53,029 nucleotides of DNA from Desulfovibrio sp. OttesenSCG-928-G15 (GCA_030266525.1 JAJDIC010000004.1:1-53029), one strand, 5' to 3'; shown: positions 1-9,900, counted from the stretch's first letter. Notes: generated from the sequence alone by a model not told the origin. Numbers and translations: made by a program.

Positions 1-437
1 CTCCCGGCAACGATGTTGCCGAGAAGCCCCGGCACTTCGCGCGAAGCTTTGGGCTTAATATTCATAAGCATCTGCACGCCGACGTACAAAAGAAAAATGA
101 TGAATATCGCCTTGAGCAGGCTTGTCGGCAAATGCACGGCAACCTTGCTGCCCAAAAAAGTGCCGACCAGGATGCCGGGCGTGATGTACTTGACGATTTG
201 CCAGAGCACAAAGCCGTTGCGGTTATGCGCCATAAAGCTGGATATGGAAGTAAACATGATGGTGGCAAGGGACGTGCCAAGGGCCATGTGGTGCACATGC
301 TCCCCGGAAATGCCTTGCAGGGCGAAGGTGTAGTTGATCATGGGCACGATAACCAGGCCTCCGCCAACGCCCAGCAAACCGGCCAGCAGCCCGGCAAAGG
401 AACCCAGAACAAGAAAAATCAGCAGCGAGGTAATCAT
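1..437 (-). CDS. TauE/SafE family permease, 3' end cut by window edge
   Basis: The visible 145 codons are the N-terminal part of a polytopic membrane protein. It opens MITSLLIFLVLGSFAGLLAG and carries the glycine-rich GLLGVGGG segment typical of the TauE/SafE (sulfite exporter / DUF81) family, followed by further hydrophobic helices and the GTSLATIMFTSISS stretch. Family members move small anions, often sulfur oxyanions or organosulfonates, across the cytoplasmic membrane; the substrate here cannot be told. The start at 437 is the first ATG of the frame. The stop lies outside the window. A second, different member of the family is encoded at 30350-31267. Confidence 0.85.
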   Translation of the reverse strand, partial: MITSLLIFLVLGSFAGLLAGLLGVGGGLVIVPMINYTFALQGISGEHVHHMALGTSLATIMFTSISSFMAHNRNGFVLWQIVKYITPGILVGTFLGSKVAVHLPTSLLKAIFIIFLLYVGVQMLMNIKPKASREVPGLLGNIVAG

Positions 438-560
438 AAAAACCCCTTCCGGATAGTGCTTGAATTCGGCAAATAGTTTGCCCGCCGGGGTAAAAGCCTG
501 CGGCCAGCCCCTGTCAAGCGTTTGTACACCTCTCGCGCTTGCGGCGCAAGCGCCTCTGTA

Positions 561-589
561 TTGACGACTTACCCTGCGCCTAGTAGAAC
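561..589 (+). promoter_or_regulatory. possible sigma-70 promoter
   Basis: TTGACG at 561-566 is separated by 17 bases from TAGAAC at 584-589, about 80 bases before the deoxyribosyltransferase-like gene. The -10 box is a moderate match, so this is tentative. Confidence 0.35.
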
Positions 590-666
590 GCGTACATAGC
601 GCAGCACACTCTGCACCGCAGGTCTTGCCCGCGCCCGTTCCTTCACCCACAACCTGCGAGAACATC

Positions 667-1077
667 ATGCGAATTTACATTGCCGCTTCATGGAAGCACC
701 AGCATGCGGTGGAAATGCTTACGGAAAGACTGGAAGCGCTGGACCATGAAGTGCTGTCCTGGCTACGCGAAGGCCGCCCCGAAGAAGCTTTTTTGTCGCG
801 ACGGGAACTGGAGCATTTCATTTATTCCGAAGAAGGGCGCAGGGTTTTTGAATTTTGCGCCGGTTCCGCCACCAGTTGCGATGCGGTTATTTACCTTGGC
901 CCGTCCGGCTGCGATGCCTGGGCCGAAGTGGGCGCAGCCTATGGTCGGGGCGTACCCATTCTCGGCCTTTTGGCCAAATCGGAAGATGTGGGCCTGATGC
1001 GGCTGATGATCCGCTCCTGGCACAACTCGGTGGAAAGCCTGCTTGCGGCGGTAAGTGAATTGCCCAGGGCGAAGTAG
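667..1077 (+). CDS. nucleoside 2-deoxyribosyltransferase-like protein
   Basis: A 136-residue soluble protein beginning MRIYIAASWKHQHAVEML. The opening beta strand followed by an alanine/serine-rich turn, and the later CDAWAEVGAAYGRGVPILGL segment, match the fold of nucleoside 2-deoxyribosyltransferases. In that family an acidic residue before a small-residue helix contacts the nucleoside and the chain ends in a conserved hydrophobic strand. Family members swap the base of 2'-deoxynucleosides or, in relatives, hydrolyse nucleotides. The exact reaction is not assignable. I chose the ATG at 667 because the protein fold begins there; a longer frame starts at 625 but its extra residues look non-coding. 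It is monocistronic, with a well-formed promoter for the next gene following it. Confidence 0.6.
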   Translation: MRIYIAASWKHQHAVEMLTERLEALDHEVLSWLREGRPEEAFLSRRELEHFIYSEEGRRVFEFCAGSATSCDAVIYLGPSGCDAWAEVGAAYGRGVPILGLLAKSEDVGLMRLMIRSWHNSVESLLAAVSELPRAK

Positions 1078-1107
1078 GAAGCACCGCTCCGGGCAGATAA
1101 AAGGACT

Positions 1108-1136
1108 TTGGCATTCGGGCGGTTTCAGTGTATACT
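1108..1136 (+). promoter_or_regulatory. sigma-70 promoter of metQ
   Basis: TTGGCA (1108-1113), a 17-base spacer and TATACT (1131-1136) form a near-consensus sigma-70 promoter about 70 bases before the metQ start codon. No SAM or other methionine riboswitch is recognisable in the short leader. Confidence 0.7.
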
Positions 1137-1205
1137 GCGCCGACTTTTTCATTAACCGCAGGATCATTTCTTGCTGAAAGCCTCCTGCCGTAACAAGAGG
1201 GAACC

Positions 1206-1988
1206 ATGAAAAAACTGCTGCTCTGCCTTGGCCTTTTGGTCTGTTTCGCCTCTGTGGCCCACGCCGCGGATGACAAAACGATTGTCGTCGGTGTTACACC
1301 TTTCCCGCACAAGGAAATCATGCTCATCGCCAAGCCCCTGCTTGAAAAAGACGGCTATACGCTTGAGTTGAAAGACTTTTCCGACTATGTGCAACCAAAC
1401 GTCAACCTGGCTGAAGGCCACCTTACCGCCAACTTTTTTCAGCACATTCCCTACCTTGACAACATGAACAAGGAGCGCGACCTCAAGCTTGCCTGGGTTG
1501 CCAAGGTACATATCGAGCCCATTGGTCTGTATTCCAAAAAAATCAGCAAGCTGGACGACCTGAAAAAAGGCGATACCATTGCCGTTCCCAACGACCCGAC
1601 CAACGGGGCGCGTTCCCTGCGTCTTCTGGAAGCCCAGGGCCTGTTCAAGTTCAAGGAAGGCGAGCTGATCACGGCCCGCGACGTGGTGGAAAACCCCAAG
1701 GAACTCAAGCTGGTGGAGTTGGAAGCCGCCCAGCTTCCCCGTACCCTGGTTGACGTAACCGCTTCGGTTATCAACACCAACTTTGCTACGGAAGCCGGAC
1801 TTGTTCCTTCCAAGGACGCCATTGTTATCGAAGGTTCGGAATCTCCCTTTGCCAATATTATTGCCGTGCGCGAGCAGGACAAGGACAGCCCGGCAGTCAA
1901 GGCGCTGGTCAAAGCCGTTAATTCGCCCGAAGTCAAGGAATACATAGTCAAGGAACTTGAGCCCCGCGGCATTGTGGCTGCGTTCTAG
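1206..1988 (+). CDS. metQ: MetQ/NlpA family methionine ABC transporter substrate-binding protein
   Basis: A 260-residue exported protein of the NlpA/MetQ family, which binds D- and L-methionine or related ligands in the periplasm and delivers them to a MetNI transporter. An N-terminal signal peptide ends near VAHA-ADD. There is no lipobox cysteine at the cleavage site, so it may be soluble rather than lipid-anchored. Family hallmarks include VGVTPFPHKEIM, the ANFFQHIPYLD segment, AVPNDPTNGARSLRLLE and the DVTASVINTNFA hinge. Start chosen at 1206 behind AAGAGGGAACC. No metN or metI neighbour is visible; the following gene is an unrelated membrane protein 25 bases away. Confidence 0.9.
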   Translation: MKKLLLCLGLLVCFASVAHAADDKTIVVGVTPFPHKEIMLIAKPLLEKDGYTLELKDFSDYVQPNVNLAEGHLTANFFQHIPYLDNMNKERDLKLAWVAKVHIEPIGLYSKKISKLDDLKKGDTIAVPNDPTNGARSLRLLEAQGLFKFKEGELITARDVVENPKELKLVELEAAQLPRTLVDVTASVINTNFATEAGLVPSKDAIVIEGSESPFANIIAVREQDKDSPAVKALVKAVNSPEVKEYIVKELEPRGIVAAF

Positions 1989-2013
1989 CGGGCCGCAAGC
2001 TCCCTTAGCCATC

Positions 2014-2883
2014 ATGAACGAGCAGAAACAGGCATCCGGGGAAGACGCGGCAACTGCCGCGCCTTCCCCTTCCCTTTCCGAAAAGCAACGCCGGGAGCTT
2101 TGGCTGTACATTGCCGTATCCATTGCGGCGGTGGAACTGCTGATTGCCATGGGCTCGTTCCTGTATGCCTTTATTACCGCTTCCCCCGCAACAAGCAACG
2201 CACCAACAAGTATCACGGTGCCCTGGGTGGCCTGGGGGGCCATGGCGCTTATCGCCCCGACACTTATTCTGCTGATTGTGCATGTGGCCGACGTGGGCCT
2301 GTTCCGGGCACCGGGGGGAGCCGCCTCGGAGCAGGAGTGGCAGAAGCTTCTTCCTGATCGTCTGCAAACCCTGTATCGCTTCATCAAGGGAGCGCCCGTT
2401 GTTGTCGTTCTGGTCGGCCTGGTGGCGCTGGGGGGCGTATTGCTTACCCTGGACGGGGCTTTTGCCGTGCTTGCCGGTCTTGGCGCGGTTTTGCTGCCCC
2501 ATCTGCCCTGGATTATCGCGGGAGTGGCCGTTTTGGGCTGTGTTCTCGTCATTGCGGTGGTGTGGCTTAACTACCGCACCCGCAGGCTGATTGCGGAATA
2601 CGACTTTCGCCGCGAAGTGCTGGAAAAAACAGGGGTAATTATTGTGGACAAGGGTAGCACCCCGCTTCCCCCCGGCGGGATAAGCGATGTTCCCTATGCG
2701 CTTGTCGCGGGGGAAGAAGAACAGGCGGCCCTGCCCCCTGCCCCGGAAAGCGGACAAGCCGACACGCACGTTACCGGTATCGACAACAATACCGCAACGG
2801 ACAGTGCAACAAGGGACAACGCCGTAGCGGACGGCGAGGTAAACGGCACTATGCACGACATTGCCGACCAGAAAACCGGATAA
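2014..2883 (+). CDS. hypothetical multi-pass membrane protein
   Basis: A 289-residue protein I do not recognise. After a charged, alanine-rich N-terminus there are two clear membrane helices (about residues 32-56 and 72-95), then a soluble loop, then a long hydrophobic block (about 128-190) that can form two or three more helices. It ends in a hydrophilic tail rich in Asp, Asn and Thr. The start at 2014 (MNEQKQ) is preferred over an upstream in-frame ATG at 1957, which would overlap the end of metQ. It lies 25 bases after metQ and could be co-transcribed with it, but nothing in the sequence makes it a transporter component. Confidence 0.65.
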   Translation: MNEQKQASGEDAATAAPSPSLSEKQRRELWLYIAVSIAAVELLIAMGSFLYAFITASPATSNAPTSITVPWVAWGAMALIAPTLILLIVHVADVGLFRAPGGAASEQEWQKLLPDRLQTLYRFIKGAPVVVVLVGLVALGGVLLTLDGAFAVLAGLGAVLLPHLPWIIAGVAVLGCVLVIAVVWLNYRTRRLIAEYDFRREVLEKTGVIIVDKGSTPLPPGGISDVPYALVAGEEEQAALPPAPESGQADTHVTGIDNNTATDSATRDNAVADGEVNGTMHDIADQKTG

Positions 2884-3006
2884 CGTTACAGACGACGGGG
2901 TTACGCTACCCGGGCAATTTTCACTACGCCTCTTTTTCAAGAATACCGGCCTACAACAAAAACGGTCTGCATAAGCTCTCGGGAAGTTGATTATGAGAAC
3001 CAGACA

Positions 3007-4446
3007 ATGAAGCAAGTAACAAGAAAAAACGTTCTCAGCTTATTGCCGATACTTCTCTTCACCATTTTTTTCGCTTCCGCATATTACTATATTGCAGATG
3101 AAATTGTACGCCATGCAAAAATTCGGATGCGTGATCAAACGCATTTGACCGCGGCACTGGTCTGGAACAGTGCGGTGGGCTATATCAATGCAGTCACCCT
3201 GCTCTCCGGGCTGGATGAAGAGCATCTGGAGAATTCGCCGCCATACGCCCGTCTTTTGAAAATGCAGAACATCGTCTATCTCGATAAAGAAGGACGACTG
3301 GCGCACGCGGAAGATACAACCGGACGCAGCGTTCCGGTTTCAGACGCGCCCCCCCAGTGGCAACACGCCCTGGACACGGCAACGCATACAGTTACCTGCA
3401 TCGGCCCTTTACCCCCCTTGGAAGGTGACGGCCCCATGGAGCTTCTTTTCACCCGCAAGTTTTCTTCGGGCGAAGCCAGGGGGGCGCTTGGCATTTCCAT
3501 TTCCCTGCCCAATTTTGCCAACGATCTGCACAGGCAGGACTTTCTCAATAATGAGGGCAAGCTGTTTTATCTGGTTGGGGCAGATGGCCAGATGCTGGCC
3601 TCTTCCAAGAGGGACGACGTAGCGCGGCAAAATACCACCCCGCCCCCGGTTGCCATACTGGCAGCGAGCTGCGCAAAAGGCGGCAGCAACACCCTTACCG
3701 CCAGCGACACGGAATATCTGGTCGGCAGTGCGACCATAAGCCAAACCGGCTGGACCTTTTATCTCTTGTCACCCAAAGAGCGGGAACTGGCACCCATTTC
3801 TTTTGTCGCGACCATCCTGGGCATTGGCTGGCTTGTCATGATTCTTGGAGTACTGTTGCTGCGCCATTTTGCCTGGCAGCAGGACAAGTACAAGCAGCTC
3901 AGCCAGCACGACCATATGACCGGCGCCATGAACCGCCTGGCCTTTGAAAAAAAACTGGAAGAATTGCAGCATTCCGGGAATTACCCCATTTGCCTGCTGG
4001 TTATGGATGTGGACGGGCTGAAAACCATCAACGACGCGCTCGGACATGAAGCGGGCGATGCGCTGCTCCGCCGGGTCATGCTCTTGTTGCAACGCTCGTT
4101 ACGGGATGAAGATGCGGTGTACCGCCTTGGCGGCGATGAATTCGCGGTTATTCTGAGCGACGCGCACTATTCTGTCGCCCAGCAGCTGGCCGAGCGCATA
4201 ACCGTGCAGGCCGCCATGATGCGGGAAAAAACCGGCCTGTCGCCGATATTCCTTTCTCTGGGCTTTGCGGAAGCAAAAAGCCCGGAAGCGGTTGGCTCGC
4301 TCTTTGCCAGAGCGGACGAGGCCATGTATTCAAACAAAAGGATTCGCAAGGATGCCGCGCACAGAGCCATTAACCGCTGGATAAAAAACAACCCCCAACT
4401 ACACGAACGCCGCAAGCCAGGCAAACAGGAAGCCCCGGAGGAATAA
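3007..4446 (+). CDS. membrane-bound diguanylate cyclase (GGDEF)
   Basis: A 479-residue sensor protein predicted to make cyclic di-GMP from two GTP. A membrane helix near residues 10-30 is followed by about 230 periplasmic residues that look like a Cache-type sensor. A second helix (about 262-288) leads into a C-terminal GGDEF domain. The active-site motif GGDEF is intact at residues 375-379, and DHMTGAMNR and MDVDGLKTIND are typical of active cyclases. An inhibitory-site RxxD (RDED, 366-369) sits exactly five residues before GGDEF, so product feedback inhibition is expected. There is no EAL domain. The ligand is unknown. It is followed by hairpins that probably end its transcript. Confidence 0.92.
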   Translation: MKQVTRKNVLSLLPILLFTIFFASAYYYIADEIVRHAKIRMRDQTHLTAALVWNSAVGYINAVTLLSGLDEEHLENSPPYARLLKMQNIVYLDKEGRLAHAEDTTGRSVPVSDAPPQWQHALDTATHTVTCIGPLPPLEGDGPMELLFTRKFSSGEARGALGISISLPNFANDLHRQDFLNNEGKLFYLVGADGQMLASSKRDDVARQNTTPPPVAILAASCAKGGSNTLTASDTEYLVGSATISQTGWTFYLLSPKERELAPISFVATILGIGWLVMILGVLLLRHFAWQQDKYKQLSQHDHMTGAMNRLAFEKKLEELQHSGNYPICLLVMDVDGLKTINDALGHEAGDALLRRVMLLLQRSLRDEDAVYRLGGDEFAVILSDAHYSVAQQLAERITVQAAMMREKTGLSPIFLSLGFAEAKSPEAVGSLFARADEAMYSNKRIRKDAAHRAINRWIKNNPQLHERRKPGKQEAPEE

Positions 4447-4475
4447 CCAGCCCCGGCTCCCCCCTCTTTTAAACG

Positions 4476-4503
4476 AAAGGAGAGCGAAGCAAGCCCTTTC
4501 CCG
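4476..4503. repeat. terminator-like hairpin with conserved GAGCGAAGCAAG loop
   Basis: GAAAGG, a loop containing GAGCGAAGCAAG, and CCCTTTC form a small hairpin just after the diguanylate cyclase. The same loop recurs in two hairpins at 31477-31557 with different stem bases, which points to a dispersed element. Confidence 0.55.
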
Positions 4504-4532
4504 TCTTCTCTCTCAAGAGCGACGCGAGTCAG

Positions 4533-4587
4533 AAAAAGATGGGATGGCCTCGCCCGATTTTATCAGGCAAGGCCATCCCATCTTTTT
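4533..4587. terminator. bidirectional intrinsic terminator
   Basis: An 18-base arm at 4533-4550 (AAAAAGATGGGATGGCCT) pairs perfectly with 4570-4587, giving a GC-rich stem flanked by A and T runs on both strands. It sits between the convergent diguanylate cyclase and TPR genes and can serve both. Confidence 0.9.
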
Positions 4588-4588
4588 C

Positions 4589-5350
4589 CTAAACGTGATC
4601 GGTGGATTTGAGTTTGTCCCACAAACGCTTGATTTGGATGGATTTATCGGAGTAGGCGTTCACGGCTTTCTGGTACAGCTTTTCCGCTTCCGCAGCATTG
4701 CCTTGCGCCAGGGCCGTTTTCGCCGAATAAACCAGGGCGCGCCAGCCAAGACAGTCCGCATGCTCATCAAGCGACTGTTCGGCGTCTTCAAAGCGACCGA
4801 GATTGTACAGGGCAATCCACAAATAGCGGGCGCGGTCCTTGCGCAGGGTTTTGTCGCGCTCTGCCCATTCCCGGCACATCAACAGCAAGGAAGCATGGTC
4901 GCCCTGCTCATGCAGGTTCTGGCACAAAAGGGCATAGTGGCGTGGCTCGTAGGTATTTTCCACAACATAGCGGGTAAGGATGTATGTGGCTTGCTTGCGG
5001 TCGCCAAGGGCCAGGCGGGCGTAACTTTCATACAGCGCGGCTCTGGGCATTTCGCTGCGGTAGGAGGCCAGATCGTTGGCAATGCGTTTGAGTACCTGAA
5101 TCCTGTCGGAATGATGCAACATGCTTTCTGTGGCATCGTCATAAGCCACGCGCATGGGAATGGCTTCCGGTTCTTCCGCCGCATGCACGCTAAGGTGCTG
5201 CAACACATGCACCGCACGGTAATACCGGGCATGCTCCACCGTTTCAGGGGAAGAAGAAACGCGAGAGCAGATGCCCGCCGCAGCCAAAAGAAGGAGCGAA
5301 AGGAAGACAACCGCCAACAGGGCGTGTTGTGACAGGCTGAGCTTGTTCAT
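4589..5350 (-). CDS. membrane-anchored TPR-like repeat protein
   Basis: A 253-residue protein with one N-terminal hydrophobic segment (about residues 9-27, signal anchor or signal peptide) and then an all-helical body. The body resembles degenerate tetratricopeptide repeats, for example ALYNLGRFEDAEQSLDEHAD and AKTALAQGNAAEAEKLYQKA near the C-terminus. Such domains mediate protein-protein contacts, here probably on the periplasmic side. No catalytic motif is visible and I cannot name a partner. It stands alone, convergent with the diguanylate cyclase and divergent from the CAP-domain gene. Its stop codon lies right beside the shared terminator. Confidence 0.7.
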   Translation of the reverse strand: MNKLSLSQHALLAVVFLSLLLLAAAGICSRVSSSPETVEHARYYRAVHVLQHLSVHAAEEPEAIPMRVAYDDATESMLHHSDRIQVLKRIANDLASYRSEMPRAALYESYARLALGDRKQATYILTRYVVENTYEPRHYALLCQNLHEQGDHASLLLMCREWAERDKTLRKDRARYLWIALYNLGRFEDAEQSLDEHADCLGWRALVYSAKTALAQGNAAEAEKLYQKAVNAYSDKSIQIKRLWDKLKSTDHV

Positions 5351-5525
5351 CGCAAAAGAACACCCGAAAAAACATTGTACGGTATGGCCAATGCCACAAA
5401 TACACTACACTAGCTATTGACGTGACAAGTACGCTATGCTTACAGAGAAGGTGTATACCGTCAGGCAAAAGTATGTCCAGTGAAAAAACGCCCTGCTCGA
5501 CATATTTTTATTGTAACAAAATCGG

Positions 5526-5555
5526 TTGGTTAGTGCACTTTTTAGCAAATAAATT
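5526..5555 (+). promoter_or_regulatory. possible sigma-70 promoter of the CAP-domain gene
   Basis: TTGGTT at 5526-5531 is followed 18 bases later by TAAATT at 5550-5555, about 60 bases before the start codon in an AT-rich stretch. Neither box is a strong match. Confidence 0.3.
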
Positions 5556-5612
5556 CTAGACATTTTCTTGTCTTGAAGTACTATCGTTCTCTGCCTTGGA
5601 AGGGGAATTTCT

Positions 5613-6962
5613 ATGCGTTCAAGCCTTGCCAAATCACACCCCGCTGCATTGCGCCTTTTGGCGGTTGCCCTTGTGGTGTGTTTTTCGCTCACGATCGCTT
5701 TGCCTGCCCTTGCCGCCGCCATGGCGGAGGAGCACACCGTCCTGTATTATTTGATTGAAACGCAGCGCCGCTATAAAAAAACCTGCGGCGGCACGGCTAT
5801 GCCGGAAGCGCCGTCACTTACGCCCTCTTCTTCCCTGCGCGAGTTTTCGGAAGTGGCGGGCGGGCAGGACCCGGCAAACGCCGCGTCTGCCTGGGGCCTT
5901 ACAGGCACCCCCTATGCCATTGCAAGCGCCAGCGGCGGTACACCCCAGCAGGCCTTTGACGCCCTGCTGAACGGCGGGCAATGCGACATGCTGATGGGCC
6001 AGCAATACAAGTATATCGGCGCAAGCCGCTCCGGCAACCGCTGGACCGTTGTGCTCTCCGGCACGCAGCCCAAGGCAGCCCCGGTCGCCGCTACCCCGCT
6101 ACCGGTTGACTCCTACCGGCCCGGACAGCCGCAAAGCGGCGAGGCTGCCGCCGCTCCACAGGTTGTCGGCTCTGTGCGCCTTGACGCCAGCGGCAAAATT
6201 ATCGGCAATGTAGAGCCGGGCACCTCGGCCCTTCCGGCCAGGCCCTCTGCGCCGGACAATCTGGACGCCGCGAACCAGCGCCCCCGCACCGGGGTTACCC
6301 CCCTGTCCGACACCCGCTCCCCCGCCGCCCTGGGCGAATCTTCCGACAACAGCGCCTTCGGCATTTTCGCTAACGAAGGCCTGGAAGTTTCGCCTCAGCC
6401 GACAGTAAACGCGGACTCTGCCCCCGGCCTTGTGCCCCTTGGCCTTCCAGGCTCCACGCAAGCGCCGCGCCCGGCCGACAACGCGCCTGTCACTTCTGGC
6501 TCCCATGCCTCGCAGGCCGCCAAAGCCGCCACACCTGCGCCCACTTCCGCAGCGCGGGCTTCTGCCGGTGAAATGCTGGCAATGGTCAATACCACGCGGG
6601 CAAAGGCAAGGCGTTGCGGCAGCGCCTCCATGGCTGCCGCGCCAAAACTTGTGGAAAACTCCAGCCTGACCCGCGCCGCCCAGACGCACGCACGGCTCAT
6701 GCGCGATAAGAACTTTTTCTCCAGCCTTACGCCCGAAGGAGAAACGCTTGGCAAAAGAGTGAGCGCAACCGGGTATAACTGGAGCTTTGTAGCCGAAAAC
6801 ATCGCGGGCAAGGTGGCCTCGCCCGATTCCGCGCTGGACAGCTGGCTGGAAAAAGAAGACCAGTGCTCCAACATCATGGGGCCGGAATACACCCAGTTCG
6901 GCGCGGCATATGAACCGGAAGGGCACCTGTGGGTGCTCATCCTGGCAACCCCCATGCAATAA
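5613..6962 (+). CDS. secreted protein with two degenerate CAP (SCP/PR1) domains
   Basis: A 449-residue exported protein with a signal peptide ending near residue 35. The C-terminal third (about 319-449) is a CAP domain: MLAMVNTTRAKARRCG, the ENSSLTRAAQTHARLM helix, a GENIA-like AENIAG and the QCSNIMGPEYTQFGAA segment. Both histidines usual in the CAP cleft are replaced, by Ser in FFSSLTPEG and by Gln in EDQCSNIM. The N-terminal part (about 40-152) repeats the pattern in shortened form (GGQCDMLMGQQYKYIGA), implying an ancient duplication. A 160-residue linker rich in Pro, Ala, Ser and Thr joins them. The role is unknown; binding rather than catalysis seems likely. The hybrid kinase gene follows after 21 bases. 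Confidence 0.8.
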   Translation: MRSSLAKSHPAALRLLAVALVVCFSLTIALPALAAAMAEEHTVLYYLIETQRRYKKTCGGTAMPEAPSLTPSSSLREFSEVAGGQDPANAASAWGLTGTPYAIASASGGTPQQAFDALLNGGQCDMLMGQQYKYIGASRSGNRWTVVLSGTQPKAAPVAATPLPVDSYRPGQPQSGEAAAAPQVVGSVRLDASGKIIGNVEPGTSALPARPSAPDNLDAANQRPRTGVTPLSDTRSPAALGESSDNSAFGIFANEGLEVSPQPTVNADSAPGLVPLGLPGSTQAPRPADNAPVTSGSHASQAAKAATPAPTSAARASAGEMLAMVNTTRAKARRCGSASMAAAPKLVENSSLTRAAQTHARLMRDKNFFSSLTPEGETLGKRVSATGYNWSFVAENIAGKVASPDSALDSWLEKEDQCSNIMGPEYTQFGAAYEPEGHLWVLILATPMQ

Positions 6963-6983
6963 ACGGAATACGGGGGTAAACGT

Positions 6984-9900
6984 ATGGTTGACGCGCGGCT
7001 CATGGCTTTGCCTTTTCCGGTCATTGTACTGGACGGGGGCGACTTTTCCCTGCTCGCGGCCAATGCCTCTGCGGCAGAGCGCATTGGCCGCCCTCTGCCC
7101 AAGGGGGAAAGCATTTCCGCCATTGTGCCCTGGCACGTACCCCTGCTTGATGCCCTGCGCCCGCTTGTTGCAACAAAGACTCTGGCTTTGTCCGGCGAGG
7201 CAAGCCGCCTTTCCCTGCACGAAGTATTTCACGCCCCGGAAGAATTCGGCGGCAAGGCTGTTTTGTCTTCCCTGACCCTCTTTTTCATGGACTACTCGAA
7301 GCAGGACGTTTTACGCCTGTATTGCACCCTTGAGCCAGAGACCACGCATGAACTGCAAAGCATGCGAAGGTTTTTCGATAAGTTTCCGGAAATGCTGCTC
7401 CGATGCAATACACAAGGCAACATCACCCTGTGCAACAGCCGTTTTTGCAGAATGTGCGGCAGATCCGCCGCCGACATTCTGGGCAAACACATCACAGAGT
7501 GCGGGCTTCCCGCCCACTTTGCCGATTTTGTGCATCAGGCCTGCCGCCGCGCACTGGTAACAGGCCGGGAAGTTGCCGGGGACGAGCGGTTGGAAGACCT
7601 GCCCGGCAAGCTTGACTGCTACGCCCTGTTCGCTTTTCCCGATAAAACCGCTGACGGCGAAACAGCCGGGGTGTTTTGCACCCTGCGCGACATAACCGGC
7701 CTGCGCAACGTAGAACGCGCCCTGCGTGAACAAGGGGCCATGCTGCAATCTGCCAACGACGCGGCCCTGACCATGCTTTCAGAAGACGAAGACCAGGACG
7801 TTCTTGCCTGGCTGGCCCTGAAGCTTGTCGGGCGGGCCACCGGCGCGGACTTTGTGGGCGTGTGGCGCAACCACAAAAACGAACAGGACGACAACCTGGC
7901 AACCCTGCTGTACAGCTGGTATGCCGACACACGTACACCAGGCGCAGGCAGGCTTGACGGAACCCTCGCATACGCCGGGGAGCTTTGCGGTTACGGCCCA
8001 CGGCTTGAACAGGGCGACAGCATTGACCTCTCTCATTCCCTGATCCCGTTTTTTTCTCAAAAAGGCCTTACGGGCGGGCTGATCGTACCGGTTTTGACCC
8101 GCACGGAATTTTGGGGCTTTGTCTGTATTGCAGACCTGAACGCCCCCACGCCCAAGGGAAAAGCCAGGGAAAACCTGTTACGCTTTGTCGGTTTGCTGCT
8201 GGCCTCTTCCACCCAGCGCCGCTCCATCCAAAAAGCCCTGCTCGATTCAGACTCGCGCTTTCGCGATGTTGCCGAAGCCGCCGGAGAAATTGTATGGGAA
8301 GTCGACTCCGCCGGGAAATTTACGTATCTATCTGAAAGAATACAAACACTTACAGGATTCACCCCCGCGGATCTCATCCGCATGAGCTGGGACGACATTT
8401 CTCTGGAAGACAGCGAGCACCCCGTTTCCTGGCAAATGCTGGAAGCCGGGATGAGCACCGGCAGCTTTTCCGGCTTCACCCACCGCATAGTTTCCAAAAA
8501 GGGTCCCATTTTGTGGCTGCGGTCTTCCGGCAAGGTGCTTACCGGGGCAGACGGGGTTGCGGGCCTTCGTGGGGTGAGTCTGGATATCACCTTGGACAAA
8601 AAGAACTCCGAAGATCTGATATCCACCATGAAAGCCCTGGAACAGGCCAATACCGATCTTTCGGTTTCAGCCCGCCAGGCGCATGAAATGGCTGCCAAGG
8701 CGGAAGAGGCCAACAGAGCCAAAAACGACTTTCTGGCCAATATCAGCCACGAAATTCGCACCCCTCTCAATGCCATTATCGGCATGTCCTACCTCTTGAA
8801 AAAGACCGACCTCTCAGCCATGCAGACCGATTATGCCGACAAGATACACTCCGGCGGCAAGGCGCTTTTAGGTGTAGTGGACGAGGTGCTTGATTTCGCC
8901 AAAATCGAATCCGGCAACATGGCCATTGAGCACGGGGCCTTTTCCCTTGAAGACGTTATCAACCTTGTCGCTTCCGTAATCGGTGACAGGGCCGAAAAAA
9001 AGGGCCTGGAAGCGGCGCTCATCATTGACAACGACGTGCCCACCTCGCTGATTGGCGACGCCACCCGCCTTGGTCAGATATTAATCAATCTGGTCGGCAA
9101 TGCGGTCAAGTTTACGGAAAGCGGCGGGCTTTCCCTGCGCTGTACGCTGGAGTTGCTGGAGGCAGGTACAGCCAGCATTCGCTTTGTGGTGCAAGATACC
9201 GGCATAGGTATTGAAAAAAACCGCCTGCCGCGCCTTTTCGAGCCGTTCTGGCAGGCCGAAGATTCCGCCACCCGGCGTTACGGTGGAACCGGCCTTGGCC
9301 TGACCATCGTAAAAAAGCTGGTCGATCTCAAGGGCGGCACATTACATCTGATAAGCGAGCCGGGGCAGGGCACCACAGCCACAGTGCGCCTGAGCTTTGC
9401 CGTCGATCAGCGCAGTATCGACACACAAGCCCTGCGCGAAAAGAAAACCGTGGCCGAGGTGCAGGCCGTACTGGTAAGCCCCAAAGAAATGGAACGCAGC
9501 TTCCTGGGCACCATTTTTGAACAAAGCGGAATCAAGGTAAACGCAGTAGACAGCATGGCCGGAGGTTTTGCCGCCCTGCAAGGCTCTGACGGCGAAAACG
9601 CGGGCACGCGCCTTTTTGTAGTGCCGTTTGAAGAAACCAACCAAAACAATAACTTGCGCCACCTTGCCGAAATGCGGCTGCGAACACCGCCCCTCGTTAT
9701 CTGCCTGGTGCCCTTTGGGCTTGGCAAGACAACCGAGGAACTGTCCAAAGAGCTGGAATATCCGCTGGCCGGGCAGGCGCAGCGCCCCATTACCACCCCG
9801 CTGCTCATGCGTTCTGTGCGTCAGGCGCTCGGCAGCGCAGGCGACGTGGCCGAAGCAAACACAACGCCTGTTGCCCCGTATTTTCCGGGCAGTCGTATTC

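Noticed and set aside
1137..1205. A possible methionine (SAM) riboswitch before metQ
   Set aside because: The leader is only about 65 bases and shows none of the conserved SAM riboswitch core.
1164..2552. A minus-strand open frame of 462 codons across metQ and the membrane gene
   Set aside because: It spans two real plus-strand genes with different functions and shows low-complexity, shadow-like composition.
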